A DNA stretch of 64,000 nt from the NCBI RefSeq assembly GCF_009498235.1, contig NZ_CP044205.1, forward strand, positions 2,605,389 to 2,669,388, read 5' to 3'. Of this stretch, positions 1-8,095 are shown piece by piece. The notes under the pieces are model-generated. The model was not told where the DNA came from. It saw nothing but the letters and a program-made list of their open reading frames with translations, and made no database searches. The translations under genes were made by a program, and so were the position numbers. Position 1 is the stretch's first letter, and each line of letters begins with the position of its first letter. This stretch comes from Candidatus Methylospira mobilis (GTDB lineage Bacteria > Pseudomonadota > Gammaproteobacteria > Methylococcales > Methylococcaceae).

Positions 1-927
1 GTTCGGAATAGGCCGGATATCGACTCCATATCGCGCAGGATCGGCAAATATACGGGAAACGGCAAGCAGGCGAGGAACATAGGTGCGGGTTTCCTGCGGT
101 AAATCCAGCGACCAGAAATCGGTCGCAAGTCCGCGCGCCTGATTTCTCTGCACCGCCTTGCCTACATTGCCTTCGCCGCAGTTATAGGCGGCGACCGCCA
201 ACAGCCAATCCCCCTGAAAATCGTTCTGCAGTTTTTTAAGATACTTGATCGCCGCGCGCGTGGATGCATAGACATCGCGGCGTCCATCGTAGGAGCGGCT
301 GCGTTTTAAACCGAAATTTCTGCCTGTGGACGGAATGAACTGCCAGATGCCCGCAGCGCTTGCCGGCGATACCACATGCGGCTGGAATGCGCTTTCTATA
401 ACCGGCAGTAACGCAATTTCGCCGGGAACATCATATTTTTCGATCTGTCTGACGATGGAATATAAAAAGGGTTCCGCCCGCTTTTGAACCCGATCTATAT
501 AGGAAGGATGGTTAACGAACCATGACACTTCCTTGTCTATTTCCCGATGCTGTATTTCGGGCAGGTTATACTGATCGATCAGACGATCCCACAGGTTATC
601 ATAATCAGCGGGATTGGCGGGAATGGTGCCCGCACCCGTGCGCCGCGGCTTTCCTGCGCGCGAGTTGGCAACTCCGGCAGTAGAGGCTGCCTGAGCATCG
701 GAGGGAAGATGCACTACAAAGGGTGTTTTCTGCTCTGTTTTTTTTGTACTGGAACAGGCAACCAGAGAAATCGCAAGCAAGGATAAACAGCAGGCCAGGG
801 AAAGCGCTGAGTGAAATGATTTTTCGCGGTATCTTATATCCAACAATTTTATTTCCAAAACAAGATCTTGACTGATTTTGAATAAATCAGCGCTTCCCAA
901 GCTGAAAAAGGGTAATATTCGTTTCAT
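1..927 (-). CDS. mltD: Membrane-bound lytic murein transglycosylase D, partial (C-terminus beyond left edge)
   Basis: This lipoprotein would cleave the peptidoglycan glycan strand in the periplasm. The frame stays open to base 1, so only the N-terminal half is present. The SLT signature is clear: ESAFQPHVVSPASAAGIWQF followed by AAYNCGEGNV, with the catalytic Glu in the first block. A lipobox ending LVAC lies at codon 58 of the longest frame. That makes the signal peptide far too long from the ATG at 927. TTG codons at 846 or 843 would give a normal signal peptide of about 30 residues and lie behind a GGAAAT sequence, so the true start is probably there. An IS5-type inverted-repeat end sits at 881-897 in the extended 5' part. 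The gene is divergent from the methyltransferase gene. Confidence 0.88.
   Translation of the reverse strand, partial: MKRILPFFSLGSADLFKISQDLVLEIKLLDIRYREKSFHSALSLACCLSLLAISLVACSSTKKTEQKTPFVVHLPSDAQAASTAGVANSRAGKPRRTGAGTIPANPADYDNLWDRLIDQYNLPEIQHREIDKEVSWFVNHPSYIDRVQKRAEPFLYSIVRQIEKYDVPGEIALLPVIESAFQPHVVSPASAAGIWQFIPSTGRNFGLKRSRSYDGRRDVYASTRAAIKYLKKLQNDFQGDWLLAVAAYNCGEGNVGKAVQRNQARGLATDFWSLDLPQETRTYVPRLLAVSRIFADPARYGVDIRPIPN
881..897 (-). repeat. Solo terminal inverted repeat of the local IS5/MITE family
   Basis: On the minus strand the bases read GGAAGCGCTGATTTATTC. This matches the ends of the IS5 copy at 6006-7243 and of the MITEs at 44528-44625 and 28101-28462. No partner end is visible nearby, so this looks like a remnant left in the upstream region of mltD. 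Confidence 0.6.
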
Positions 928-1131
928 CTGTGCATTCCTCGGAACGCGCATTGTAAAGCTAATCGACGGCCGTCTACCGCATAGCATCCTGACCCGACTC
1001 GAAAACCCGCAAGGACTGCGTAATATCCCGAGCGGCCCGGTAGATGTTAGACTTGCGATTCTACCATGATGTTTTTTCGACAGGTTCCGGAGTATCGCTC
1101 CGGCCAGCGCTTTAACCAGAGTCTCAACACG

Positions 1132-1884
1132 ATGAAAACAACACTGGACAATGATGAACTCCGAAATCCACGTCAACGATTTCTTCGCTGGTATCGCTCG
1201 ACTCCTGCCGGAGAATCATTGCAAGCTTGTGAAGATTCATTAATATGCGCAATGCTTAAGGGTACTTATAATGAGCGCATTTTACAAGTCGAGAGCCTGG
1301 TTTCCTTGCCATGTGCAGCACGAAACGAACTCTATGCGCGCATCATACTTTTCAAAAAAGATCGCGCGCCCTATAACAACACGCATCCGCAGCAAGTTCA
1401 AGGAGAAATGACCGGATTGCCTTTTGCCGATGACAGCATGGATAAAGTAATACTTCCTCATGTAGTCGAGTTCGAGCATACCCCCGAAGCGATAGTGGCG
1501 GAGTGCGTGCGCGTCCTTAAACCGGAAGGAGAACTGATCATCTTCGCCTTTAATCCATGGCACTTGAAAGCGCTCAGGCTTTTGTTTTCATGCGCGAATA
1601 CGCAATATCCGCATCATACGATCCAGCGTTCGCTCCTGGAAAAATGGCTCCATCTGCAGGAGTGCAAGACAACTCTGGCGGCAGGTCTGAATCTGGCTAC
1701 CCCCTGTCGCGTCATCGAAACGAAAACCTGGCGGGGCCGGATACGCGCGCAGTTTTCCGCAGTCTATGCGCTCAGGGCGCAGAAAAAGCGCTTGAGCCCC
1801 ATTAACCCGCACCCGGTAACCACCAGTTATGCTGATATATTACCCGGCTGCATGCCTGAAATTTCCCTGTTGCGTAAAAACTGA
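1132..1884 (+). CDS. YafS-like SAM-dependent methyltransferase family protein
   Basis: The gene precedes rnhA and dnaQ, the same order as yafS-rnhA-dnaQ in enterobacteria, and the protein resembles the UbiE/YafS-type class I methyltransferase fold. It has a post-motif segment [19 protein letters not shown] and a motif-III-like [17 protein letters not shown]. The motif I region reads ILQVESL and lacks the usual glycines, so SAM binding may be weak or lost. I chose ATG 1132 because the family begins near this point; the frame extends upstream to 1066 with no convincing Shine-Dalgarno at either. The stop overlaps the rnhA start (ATGA at 1882-1886), so the two are translationally coupled. The substrate is unknown. 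Confidence 0.75.
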   Translation: MKTTLDNDELRNPRQRFLRWYRSTPAGESLQACEDSLICAMLKGTYNERILQVESLVSLPCAARNELYARIILFKKDRAPYNNTHPQQVQGEMTGLPFADDSMDKVILPHVVEFEHTPEAIVAECVRVLKPEGELIIFAFNPWHLKALRLLFSCANTQYPHHTIQRSLLEKWLHLQECKTTLAAGLNLATPCRVIETKTWRGRIRAQFSAVYALRAQKKRLSPINPHPVTTSYADILPGCMPEISLLRKN

Positions 1885-2351
1885 TGTCAGAAAATAAAGT
1901 TGTAATTTATACAGACGGTGCCTGTAGAGGCAACCCCGGCCCTGGTGGATGGGGCGCGCTGCTGCGGTATAACGGGCGCGAACGCGAGCTATGCGGCGGC
2001 GAAATCGACACTACCAACAATCGCATGGAGCTGATGGCGGCAATACAAGCACTGGAAGCGCTGACGCGCGACTGCGAGATCATGCTTTACACCGATTCCG
2101 TATATGTTTCCAAAGGCATCAAGGAATGGCTGCCCAACTGGATACGCAGAAACTGGAAAACAGCATCGCGCGAGCCGGTTAAAAACGTCGATCTGTGGCA
2201 ACGCCTGCAACTGGCTCAACAACAGCACCGCATCGAATGGAATTGGATAAAAGGCCATGCCGGACATCCCGGCAATGAACATGCCGACCGCCTGGCCAAT
2301 CGCGGACTGGATGAATTACTGGCCGCGACGCGCAATAAAACGGGCGCATAA
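1884..2351 (+). CDS. rnhA: Ribonuclease HI
   Basis: The enzyme removes the RNA strand of RNA-DNA hybrids in the cytoplasm. The protein has 155 residues, the normal length, and begins [19 protein letters not shown]. The four acidic metal-binding residues are in place: D11 in YTDG, E49 in RMELM, D71 in YTDSVYV and D135 in NEHADRLA. The start codon overlaps the stop of the methyltransferase gene, and the stop codon overlaps the dnaQ start, giving a three-gene coupled operon. Confidence 0.97.
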   Translation: MSENKVVIYTDGACRGNPGPGGWGALLRYNGRERELCGGEIDTTNNRMELMAAIQALEALTRDCEIMLYTDSVYVSKGIKEWLPNWIRRNWKTASREPVKNVDLWQRLQLAQQQHRIEWNWIKGHAGHPGNEHADRLANRGLDELLAATRNKTGA

Positions 2352-3082
2352 TGAAACAGATCGTTCTCGATACCGAAACCACAGGCCTGAGTCCCGATGA
2401 GGGCCATCGCATCATAGAAATCGGTTGTGTGGAGCTGATAGCCCGCAAACCGACCGGCAATCGTTTTCATGTCTATCTGAACCCGGAACGCGAAATCGAC
2501 CAGGGCGCGATCGACGTACATGGGCTGGACAATGCCTTTCTGTCCGACAAACCGCGCTTTTCCGAAATATGCGCTGATTTTCTCGACTTTGTGCAAGGCG
2601 CGGAACTTGTCATTCACAACGCCGCTTTCGATGTCGGCTTCCTGAATGCCGAACTAAAGCGCGTCCGTAGTGATTCCGCCTTACTGGAAAGCTACTGTTC
2701 CATACTGGATACTCTCGCACTGGCCAGAAAAATGCACCCTGGTCAGCGCAACTCGCTGGATGCGCTGTGCAAGCGTTACGATATCGATAACCGTCACCGC
2801 GACCTGCACGGCGCGCTGCTGGATGCGGAAATACTCGCCGACGTTTATCTGGCGATGACCGGCGGACAAATGTTGCTGCTGCTGGACGATGGGGGGCAAG
2901 GTCATGCCACTGCGGGAACAAATCCCGCCGCGCAGTCTAATAATCCGTCCGCACCGGCGAATATGAGGCGCAGCGCGACGTTTCGGGTCATCCCCTGTGA
3001 AGGCGAGGAACTGTTGCATCATGAGGAAAAGCTGGATGCGATAGACCGCTATTGCGGCAATACCAGCGCATGGAGACGGTAA
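2351..3082 (+). CDS. dnaQ: DNA polymerase III subunit epsilon (3'-5' proofreading exonuclease)
   Basis: This is the proofreading exonuclease of the replicative polymerase. Exo I (VLDTETTGL, with D7 and E9), Exo II and Exo III (HRDLHGALLDAEILADVYL) are present, followed by a C-terminal tail that would bind the alpha subunit. The length of 243 residues is usual. The start overlaps the rnhA stop (TAATG at 2349-2353), as in many gammaproteobacteria. Its last codons overlap, on the opposite strand, the end of a small peptide gene (3049-3240). Confidence 0.97.
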   Translation: MKQIVLDTETTGLSPDEGHRIIEIGCVELIARKPTGNRFHVYLNPEREIDQGAIDVHGLDNAFLSDKPRFSEICADFLDFVQGAELVIHNAAFDVGFLNAELKRVRSDSALLESYCSILDTLALARKMHPGQRNSLDALCKRYDIDNRHRDLHGALLDAEILADVYLAMTGGQMLLLLDDGGQGHATAGTNPAAQSNNPSAPANMRRSATFRVIPCEGEELLHHEEKLDAIDRYCGNTSAWRR

Positions 3083-3240
3083 GCGCTGCAAACGCCCGGA
3101 CCAAATTGAAAGGCATTGATGCAGATCTCCCTCACTCGCCGGTCATGAACTGTTTTTTGCGGATTGGCATGAAACGCTGCCGCAAAGGATGGATCTGAAA
3201 TAAGGGAACCAACGACTTTCTTCACGCCTTGCTGAGACAC
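3049..3240 (-). CDS. Small NHLP-clan-like peptide (possible RiPP precursor), 63 aa
   Basis: A GTG start at 3240 follows a strong ribosome-binding site (AAAGGAGAAA, about 5 nt upstream). The first 30 residues, MSQQGVKKVVGSLISDPSFA followed by AAFHANPQKTV, match the pattern of Os1348/Franean1_4349-type small proteins of the NHLP clan: MSQ, a conserved valine/isoleucine helix, then DPxFxxxFxxNP. The rest of the reading frame does not look like the family's usual LTPEE segment and runs antisense into dnaQ, so the 3' part may be frameshifted or truncated. No neighbouring maturase is seen; the NHLM exporter lies 28 kb away. The call rests on motif memory only. Confidence 0.45.
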   Translation of the reverse strand: MSQQGVKKVVGSLISDPSFAAAFHANPQKTVHDRRVREICINAFQFGPGVCSAYRLHALVLPQ

Positions 3241-3350
3241 ATATTTCTCCTTTGATCAGTTTTCACACAAACCAAGTTTTGATTCATGATAAAGTCAAAA
3301 TGAATACTAGCCTGTTACGATGCGCTGCAATCAAGGAATAGCGAGTGCTG

Positions 3351-3445
3351 TTGTTGCATCACCGCTGCTCCGCGAGCGCCGGTCCAAGACCGGAGGGCTC
3401 GCATAACGCCCAAAGATTCGGGCTTGAAGTTTGGTCTAGCAACAA
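3351..3445. other. Structured intergenic element, possible RNA with three stems
   Basis: The 386-base gap between the small peptide gene and the RNase T2 gene contains a foldable block. An outer pair TTGTTGC (3351-3357) and GCAACAA (3439-3445) encloses two hairpins. The first is GCGAGC with GCTCGC (3372-3377, 3397-3402) plus an inner CCGGTC-CAA-GACCGG stem. The second is GCCC with GGGC (3408-3411, 3420-3423). It does not match a tRNA or a riboswitch I recognise. Nothing else is evident in 3241-3626. Confidence 0.35.
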
Positions 3446-3626
3446 GTTTATGGGTATGTGACCTGTCAACTTTGACAGATTATTGAAAAAATAGAAAATT
3501 TAAGCGATATTTTGGAAGAAATTAACCAGAATATCCGGACAATACAGGTTTCGGCAAGGGCGGGCTGACGTTAGCCGCCAACGGCACGGGTATAAACGCA
3601 ACACCGTCACCACGTTAACCCGGGCA

Positions 3627-4721
3627 TTGATCAGCGCTATCGAAAGTATGAAAATGCACAGAATAAAAGTGAATCTGCGGAGTTATCTGCTTATGTTCAG
3701 ATACTTGCTTGTCATATTTCTGGTGTTCGCTGGTCTGTCTATGCCGCTCGACCCCGGCTTTGCCTCACCCGCAAACGGTACCTTTATCGCCACCCAAACC
3801 TGCGATGCCTACGTTTCAAAGAATAAACACACCAACCCGGATCATTACCGATTGTCCGTGGCCGTTCGATACGACATTTTAGAAGCCACCACCGGCACGG
3901 ACGATGCCGTCTGGTACAGAGTACGCGTGACCGATGCCAGACCTGAGGCGCGCTGGGTTGAGAAATCATGCGGCATCGCCGCTACTGATTCGGAAAACAC
4001 GTTAAATCCGGCTTCCGGAGCAATACCACCCGGCTTATGCAACATGGCCGATAAAGGCAACAGCTATGTATTGGCTGTCAGCTGGCAACCGGCGTTTTGC
4101 ATATCGCATGAGAATAAACCCGAATGCGCGATAGCGGACAGGAACGCCTATCAGGCCAATCATTTCACCTTGCACGGTTTATGGCCGAACTTAACGGCGC
4201 AGTGCGGAATCGATTACGGTTATTGCGGCTCGGTAAAAACCCAGGCCCGTCAATTTTGCGATTACCCGCAAGTGGATTTAAGTCAGCAGGTGCGTAATGA
4301 ACTGGCTGTGGTTATGCCCAGTGTCGCGGCAGGCAGCTGTCTCGAAAGGCACGAATGGCATAAGCACGGCATATGTCAGTCGCAGTGGAATGCGAGTGCT
4401 TATTTCAAAACCGCGATTGAAATGACCAAGCAATTCAATGATTCCGGCATTGCCGCGCTCATGGCTGCCAATACTGGAAAAACGATCAGTCAGGCGGCCT
4501 TTATCTCCACGGTCGATGCTTCGTTGGGCGCCAACGCTCACGAGCATCTACACTTAACCTGCAAAAACGGTAAACTGGTCGATATATTTATCGACCTGCC
4601 GGAAAAAATGACGGCAACGCAAAAACTGAGAGAATTGATCGCGCAGGCCACGCCCGCCCGGTCCGGCTTTTCATCCAATTGCAACGGTCAATTCGGCGTG
4701 CAGTCCCTGGGAGAAAAGTAA
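3627..4721 (+). CDS. Secreted ribonuclease T2 family protein
   Basis: T2 ribonucleases cut single-stranded RNA through a 2',3'-cyclic phosphate, usually in the periplasm or outside the cell. Both catalytic blocks are present: CAS I (HFTLHGLWPNL) and CAS II (ERHEWHKHGIC). Cysteines suited to disulfides surround them. An N-terminal signal peptide (FRYLLVIFLVFAGLSMPLDP) suggests that the working start is the ATG near 3693 rather than 3627. Between signal and catalytic domain lie about 90 extra residues that look like a small SH3-like module. A shared terminator separates it from the convergent sfnR gene. Confidence 0.9.
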   Translation: MISAIESMKMHRIKVNLRSYLLMFRYLLVIFLVFAGLSMPLDPGFASPANGTFIATQTCDAYVSKNKHTNPDHYRLSVAVRYDILEATTGTDDAVWYRVRVTDARPEARWVEKSCGIAATDSENTLNPASGAIPPGLCNMADKGNSYVLAVSWQPAFCISHENKPECAIADRNAYQANHFTLHGLWPNLTAQCGIDYGYCGSVKTQARQFCDYPQVDLSQQVRNELAVVMPSVAAGSCLERHEWHKHGICQSQWNASAYFKTAIEMTKQFNDSGIAALMAANTGKTISQAAFISTVDASLGANAHEHLHLTCKNGKLVDIFIDLPEKMTATQKLRELIAQATPARSGFSSNCNGQFGVQSLGEK

Positions 4722-4722
4722 T

Positions 4723-4741
4723 AACGCCTCCGCACGGCGTT
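4723..4741. terminator. Bidirectional hairpin terminator
   Basis: AACGCC (4723-4728), a 7-nt loop and GGCGTT (4736-4741) form a stem between the convergent RNase T2 and sfnR genes. It overlaps the sfnR stop codon. Confidence 0.5.
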
Positions 4742-5937
4742 TAATACCCCCACCAGTCGGCATTTTCTTCTATTTCTGCGGTTTGACGAACTGCAACGTA
4801 ACTCTCAAAACTGTTGCCAATCGTCCGGGGCGTGTAATACGAGTGGATAACTTCAGATTTTCCATTATCCAGGGATGCACGTTGCTTAATATTCTTGAGG
4901 ACTTTGCCAAGCAAGTCATGCCTTATGAGACGTGCGCGTAAAACATGACGGCTTAGCCCCAGAACCCGAGCCGTCAGCAGTTGATTAAATTGGCTGTGCT
5001 CAAAAGCGGCTTTCAGCAATTCGTGTTCGACTTTTTCATAAAGCGATGAGTCGCCTTCATCAAGCAAGCGCTTAAAAAGTAAACCTATTTCATCAAGCGT
5101 GGACAAATCATCCCGCCCGTCCGGCGCTTTGGCCCTAAAATCTGAAAGCTTCAGATCTTCCGGCGAGACTCGCTTGTCTTTTACGATAAGCAAAGCATGG
5201 TGGATTACATTTTCCAGCTCTCTAATATTTCCCGGCCAGGAATGCAAAATCAAAGCCTTTTTAGCCTGATCGGACAAAACAACGTCACCGCACCCAAGGC
5301 GATCACTGTAAAACTTCAAAAAGTACTCCGCCAAAGGCAATATGTCGCCTGATCGCTCCCTCAATGGCGGTAGCCTCAACGCCGCTACATTTAATCTATA
5401 GTACAAATCCTCTCTAAAACGGCCGGCTTGTACCGCTTCATCCAGTTTTACATTGGTCGCAGCAACCAGCCTGACATCAATGGGTATCGGTTTATACGAA
5501 CCTACCCTGACGACCTCTCTTTCCTGCAGCACGCGCAACAATTTCACCTGCATGGCCAGAGGCAGATCTCCTATCTCATCCAGAAACAGCGTTCCGCCGT
5601 TTGCCGCCTCGAACCATCCTTTCTTGGCAAACTGCGCGCCGGTGAAAGCGCCGCGTTCATGTCCGAATAATTCGCTCTCTATCAACGACTCGGACAATGC
5701 GCCGCAATTAATCGCCAGAAAAGGGCCGTTTCGTCTATGGCTAAGTTGATGAATACTGCGCGCCACCAGTTCCTTTCCTGTTCCGCTGTCGCCGATTATC
5801 AGCACATTCAGCTCTCTGGGCGCCAGCAGGTTGATGTGCTCCAGCAACGCTTTTGATTTTTCATCTTCAAAAACAAATGCGGATGCTCTGATGGAAAGAG
5901 AAATTGCAGACGGGTTAGGATAGGTTAGGACTGACAT
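4741..5937 (-). CDS. sfnR: SfnR-like sigma-54-dependent transcriptional activator
   Basis: This is an AAA+ enhancer-binding protein that would activate RNA polymerase-sigma54. Only about 20 residues precede the AAA+ domain, so there is no receiver or other N-terminal sensor domain. The Walker A is GDSGTGKE (49-56), the sigma-54 contact loop GAFTGA (96-101) and the Walker B FLDEIGDLP. A C-terminal Fis-type helix-turn-helix reads LLTARVLGLSRHVLRARL. SfnR regulators of dimethylsulfone utilisation have this truncated architecture, and the neighbours (FMN reductase, SsuD, SfnG) fit. It is divergent from msuE, now separated by an IS5 insertion at 6006-7243. Confidence 0.85.
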   Translation of the reverse strand: MSVLTYPNPSAISLSIRASAFVFEDEKSKALLEHINLLAPRELNVLIIGDSGTGKELVARSIHQLSHRRNGPFLAINCGALSESLIESELFGHERGAFTGAQFAKKGWFEAANGGTLFLDEIGDLPLAMQVKLLRVLQEREVVRVGSYKPIPIDVRLVAATNVKLDEAVQAGRFREDLYYRLNVAALRLPPLRERSGDILPLAEYFLKFYSDRLGCGDVVLSDQAKKALILHSWPGNIRELENVIHHALLIVKDKRVSPEDLKLSDFRAKAPDGRDDLSTLDEIGLLFKRLLDEGDSSLYEKVEHELLKAAFEHSQFNQLLTARVLGLSRHVLRARLIRHDLLGKVLKNIKQRASLDNGKSEVIHSYYTPRTIGNSFESYVAVRQTAEIEENADWWGY

Positions 5938-6005
5938 GGGAAATTATTTGGTTTGCCTGGACGCGACTACTGTAACGCAACCGCAATATCAACAACAGAC
6001 ACTAA

Positions 6006-7243
6006 GGAAACGCTGATTTAATCGCCACCTAATTCCATATATTTATTATGGATATAAATTAACCATGGTATAATAATCAATATATTATACTGAAACGGTT
6101 TCCGGCGTATGATGAAACAGACCACCCTCCTTGACGTTCTTCTCCAGCAAAAATCGCGTACCACGCGGCGCGAGACTTTTTTGAACGCGATGGATCAGGT
6201 AGTTCCCTGGTCTGAACTGGTCGAGCTCATTCAGCCGGTGTATCCCGCTTCCGGACGAGGTCGTCCGCCTATCGGGATCGAAAGGATGTTGCGATTGTAT
6301 TTCATCCAGCAATGGTACGGCTTTTCCGACGAAGGAACAGAAGATGCGCTTTATGATATGCCCCTATTAAGCCGCTTTGCCGGAATTGACCTGACGCATG
6401 AGCGTGTTCCCGATGCTACCACGCTATTGAACTTCCGCCACCTGCTGGAAGAGCATAAGCTGGCGCCGGTGATGCTGGGCCGCATTAATGCGCTTCTTGA
6501 AGCGAAAGGATTACTCATGCGCGAAGGAACGATCGTGGATGCCACGTTGATCGCAGCGCCGCCCTCGACCAAAAACAAAAGTGGCGAGCGCGATCCGGAA
6601 ATGCACCAGACCAAGAAAGGAAATCAGTGGTATTTCGGGATGAAGGCGCATATTGGTGTGGATGCTGAATCGGGACTGGTTCATACGGTTGTCGGTACGT
6701 CGGCGCATGTCAGTGATGTGGTGATGACCAGCGAGTTGCTTCATGGTCGGGAACAAGTGGTCATAGCCGATGCCGGTTACATCGGCGTTGAAAAGCGCGA
6801 AGAGAATACCGGGAAAACGGTGGAGTGGTTGATCGCCATGAAGCGCGGCAAGCTAAAAGCGATGCCCGAAGGCCGATGGAAAGAAACGGTGCGCGAGATC
6901 GAAAAAAAGAAGGCGCAGATTCGTTCGCGTGTCGAGCATCCGTTCCATGTGATCAAGAACCTGTTTCATTATCGCAAGACGCGGTATCGGGGATTGGAAA
7001 AGAACACGCATCAACTACAGATTTTGTTCGGGCTTTGTAATTTGTACCGGAGCCAAAAGCGGCTGATGGGGTCGATATGAGGGATTATTGCGCCCTCAAT
7101 CCGCCCGAAAGGCGGAAAATGCCGGTAAAACCGGTGGTTTTAAGAGGGAACGCATAAAAAATGCGCCAAAATAGAAAATTTAGGCTCAAAAAAATTGCGC
7201 ACCGGCGCAGCAACCCAGGTTTTGGCTATTAATCAGCGGTTCC
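6006..7243 (+). mobile_element. Complete IS5-family insertion sequence, 1238 bp
   Basis: The left end is GGAAACGCTGATTTAATC and the inverted right end GGAACCGCTGATTAATAG. Both are flanked by the 4-bp target duplication CTAA (6002-6005 and 7244-7247), as expected for the IS5 group. One intact transposase gene lies inside. The element entered the sfnR-msuE intergenic region without touching the msuE promoter. Related ends recur at 881, 28101, 39495, 44528 and 45109. Confidence 0.93.
6109..7080 (+). CDS. IS5-family DDE transposase
   Basis: The 323-residue protein begins MMKQTTLLDVLLQQKSR and has the IS5 N-terminal block PVYPASGRGRPPIGIERML. DDE-type acidic residues are visible in VDATLIAAP, VIADAGYIG and VEHPFHVIKNLF. 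Length and frame are intact, so it may be active. The first 53 codons are duplicated in the deleted copy at 28205. It ends in a hairpin-rich tail before the right inverted repeat. Confidence 0.95.
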   Translation: MMKQTTLLDVLLQQKSRTTRRETFLNAMDQVVPWSELVELIQPVYPASGRGRPPIGIERMLRLYFIQQWYGFSDEGTEDALYDMPLLSRFAGIDLTHERVPDATTLLNFRHLLEEHKLAPVMLGRINALLEAKGLLMREGTIVDATLIAAPPSTKNKSGERDPEMHQTKKGNQWYFGMKAHIGVDAESGLVHTVVGTSAHVSDVVMTSELLHGREQVVIADAGYIGVEKREENTGKTVEWLIAMKRGKLKAMPEGRWKETVREIEKKKAQIRSRVEHPFHVIKNLFHYRKTRYRGLEKNTHQLQILFGLCNLYRSQKRLMGSI

Positions 7244-7434
7244 CTAAAACAGCACTTATTATAACATTTAAGAATAAATCTATTCCTTACGGAGATAAGC
7301 GACAAATAAAAATCAACGCATCATCCGTACAAACTGCCTGCCATGCGGCAAAAAAGCAGGCATTGTGTCGGAATGGCGGCACTTGCGCCGGACAAAACAT
7401 TGCCGCCGCGCTGTAAACCCGGCGAAACCAGGCG

Positions 7435-7450
7435 TGGCATGAACAATGCT
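7435..7450 (+). promoter_or_regulatory. Sigma-54-type promoter of msuE
   Basis: TGGCATGAACAATGCT has the obligatory GG (7436-7437) and GC (7448-7449) separated by 10 bases. Transcription would start near 7461 and give a leader of about 75 nt before the ATG at 7536. A sigma-54 activator gene stands upstream. Confidence 0.6.
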
Positions 7451-7535
7451 TAGGCAGAAAGGCATTTTGCAAATACATATGCGCACTATATTTAGGTGCG
7501 CTGTGTGCAACCCGTCTTTGCTTGAGCATTTATCC

Positions 7536-8090
7536 ATGAGTAAATTGAAAATTGTTGTAGTTTCCGGAAACCTTGGCGCGCCCTCGAAAACTCTGACGCT
7601 GGCTGCGCAGATTGTTGCGGCGGTTACCGCCCATATCGATACCGAAGAAAAAATTTATCAACTGGCCGACTTGGCCGCTACCTTCGGGGTTGCCCGTAAT
7701 CCAGGCGAACTTGACGATGCAGGAAAGTCGGTCATTCAAAATATCGAATCGGCCGATATTCTTATCGCGGTCACTCCTGTATACAAGGGTTCCTATACCG
7801 GTTTGTTCAAACACCTTTTTGACTTTATACATCCGCTGGCTTTAAGCGAGGTACCGGTAATTATCGGAGCAACGGGAGGCGGTGAAAAACACGCGTTGAT
7901 TCTTGAACACCAGTTGCGCCCGCTATTCGGATTTTTCGGAGCTTCAACAGTACCCGTGGGTATTTATGCAACCGAAAAAAACTTCGAAAACGGCGTAATA
8001 ACCGATGAAATCGTCCAGGAAAGAATTATCGCGGCCGCCCGTCAAGCCGTTGCACTCGTTCAAAAACGCACGCTGGCCCACATAAATTAA
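7536..8090 (+). CDS. msuE: NAD(P)H-dependent FMN reductase (MsuE/SsuE type)
   Basis: The protein would supply reduced FMN to the two-component monooxygenases encoded nearby. It has a flavodoxin-like start, MSKLKIVVVSGNLGAPSKTL, and the segment ILIAVTPVYKGSYTGLFKHL typical of SsuE/MsuE. I place the start at ATG 7536, giving 184 residues, the family length. The longer frame from 7446 would begin inside the sigma-54 promoter. It is followed after 5 bases by an amidohydrolase gene on the same strand. Whether it is closer to SfnE, MsuE or SsuE cannot be settled by eye. Confidence 0.85.
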   Translation: MSKLKIVVVSGNLGAPSKTLTLAAQIVAAVTAHIDTEEKIYQLADLAATFGVARNPGELDDAGKSVIQNIESADILIAVTPVYKGSYTGLFKHLFDFIHPLALSEVPVIIGATGGGEKHALILEHQLRPLFGFFGASTVPVGIYATEKNFENGVITDEIVQERIIAAARQAVALVQKRTLAHIN

Positions 8091-8095
8091 CCATC

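Noticed and set aside
878-1069. 63-codon plus ORF in the mltD-methyltransferase gap
   Set aside because: Overlaps the mltD 5' end antisense, with no ribosome-binding site or family likeness.
3372-3402. Hairpin block considered as a tRNA
   Set aside because: No cloverleaf, no T-loop consensus and no acceptor stem.
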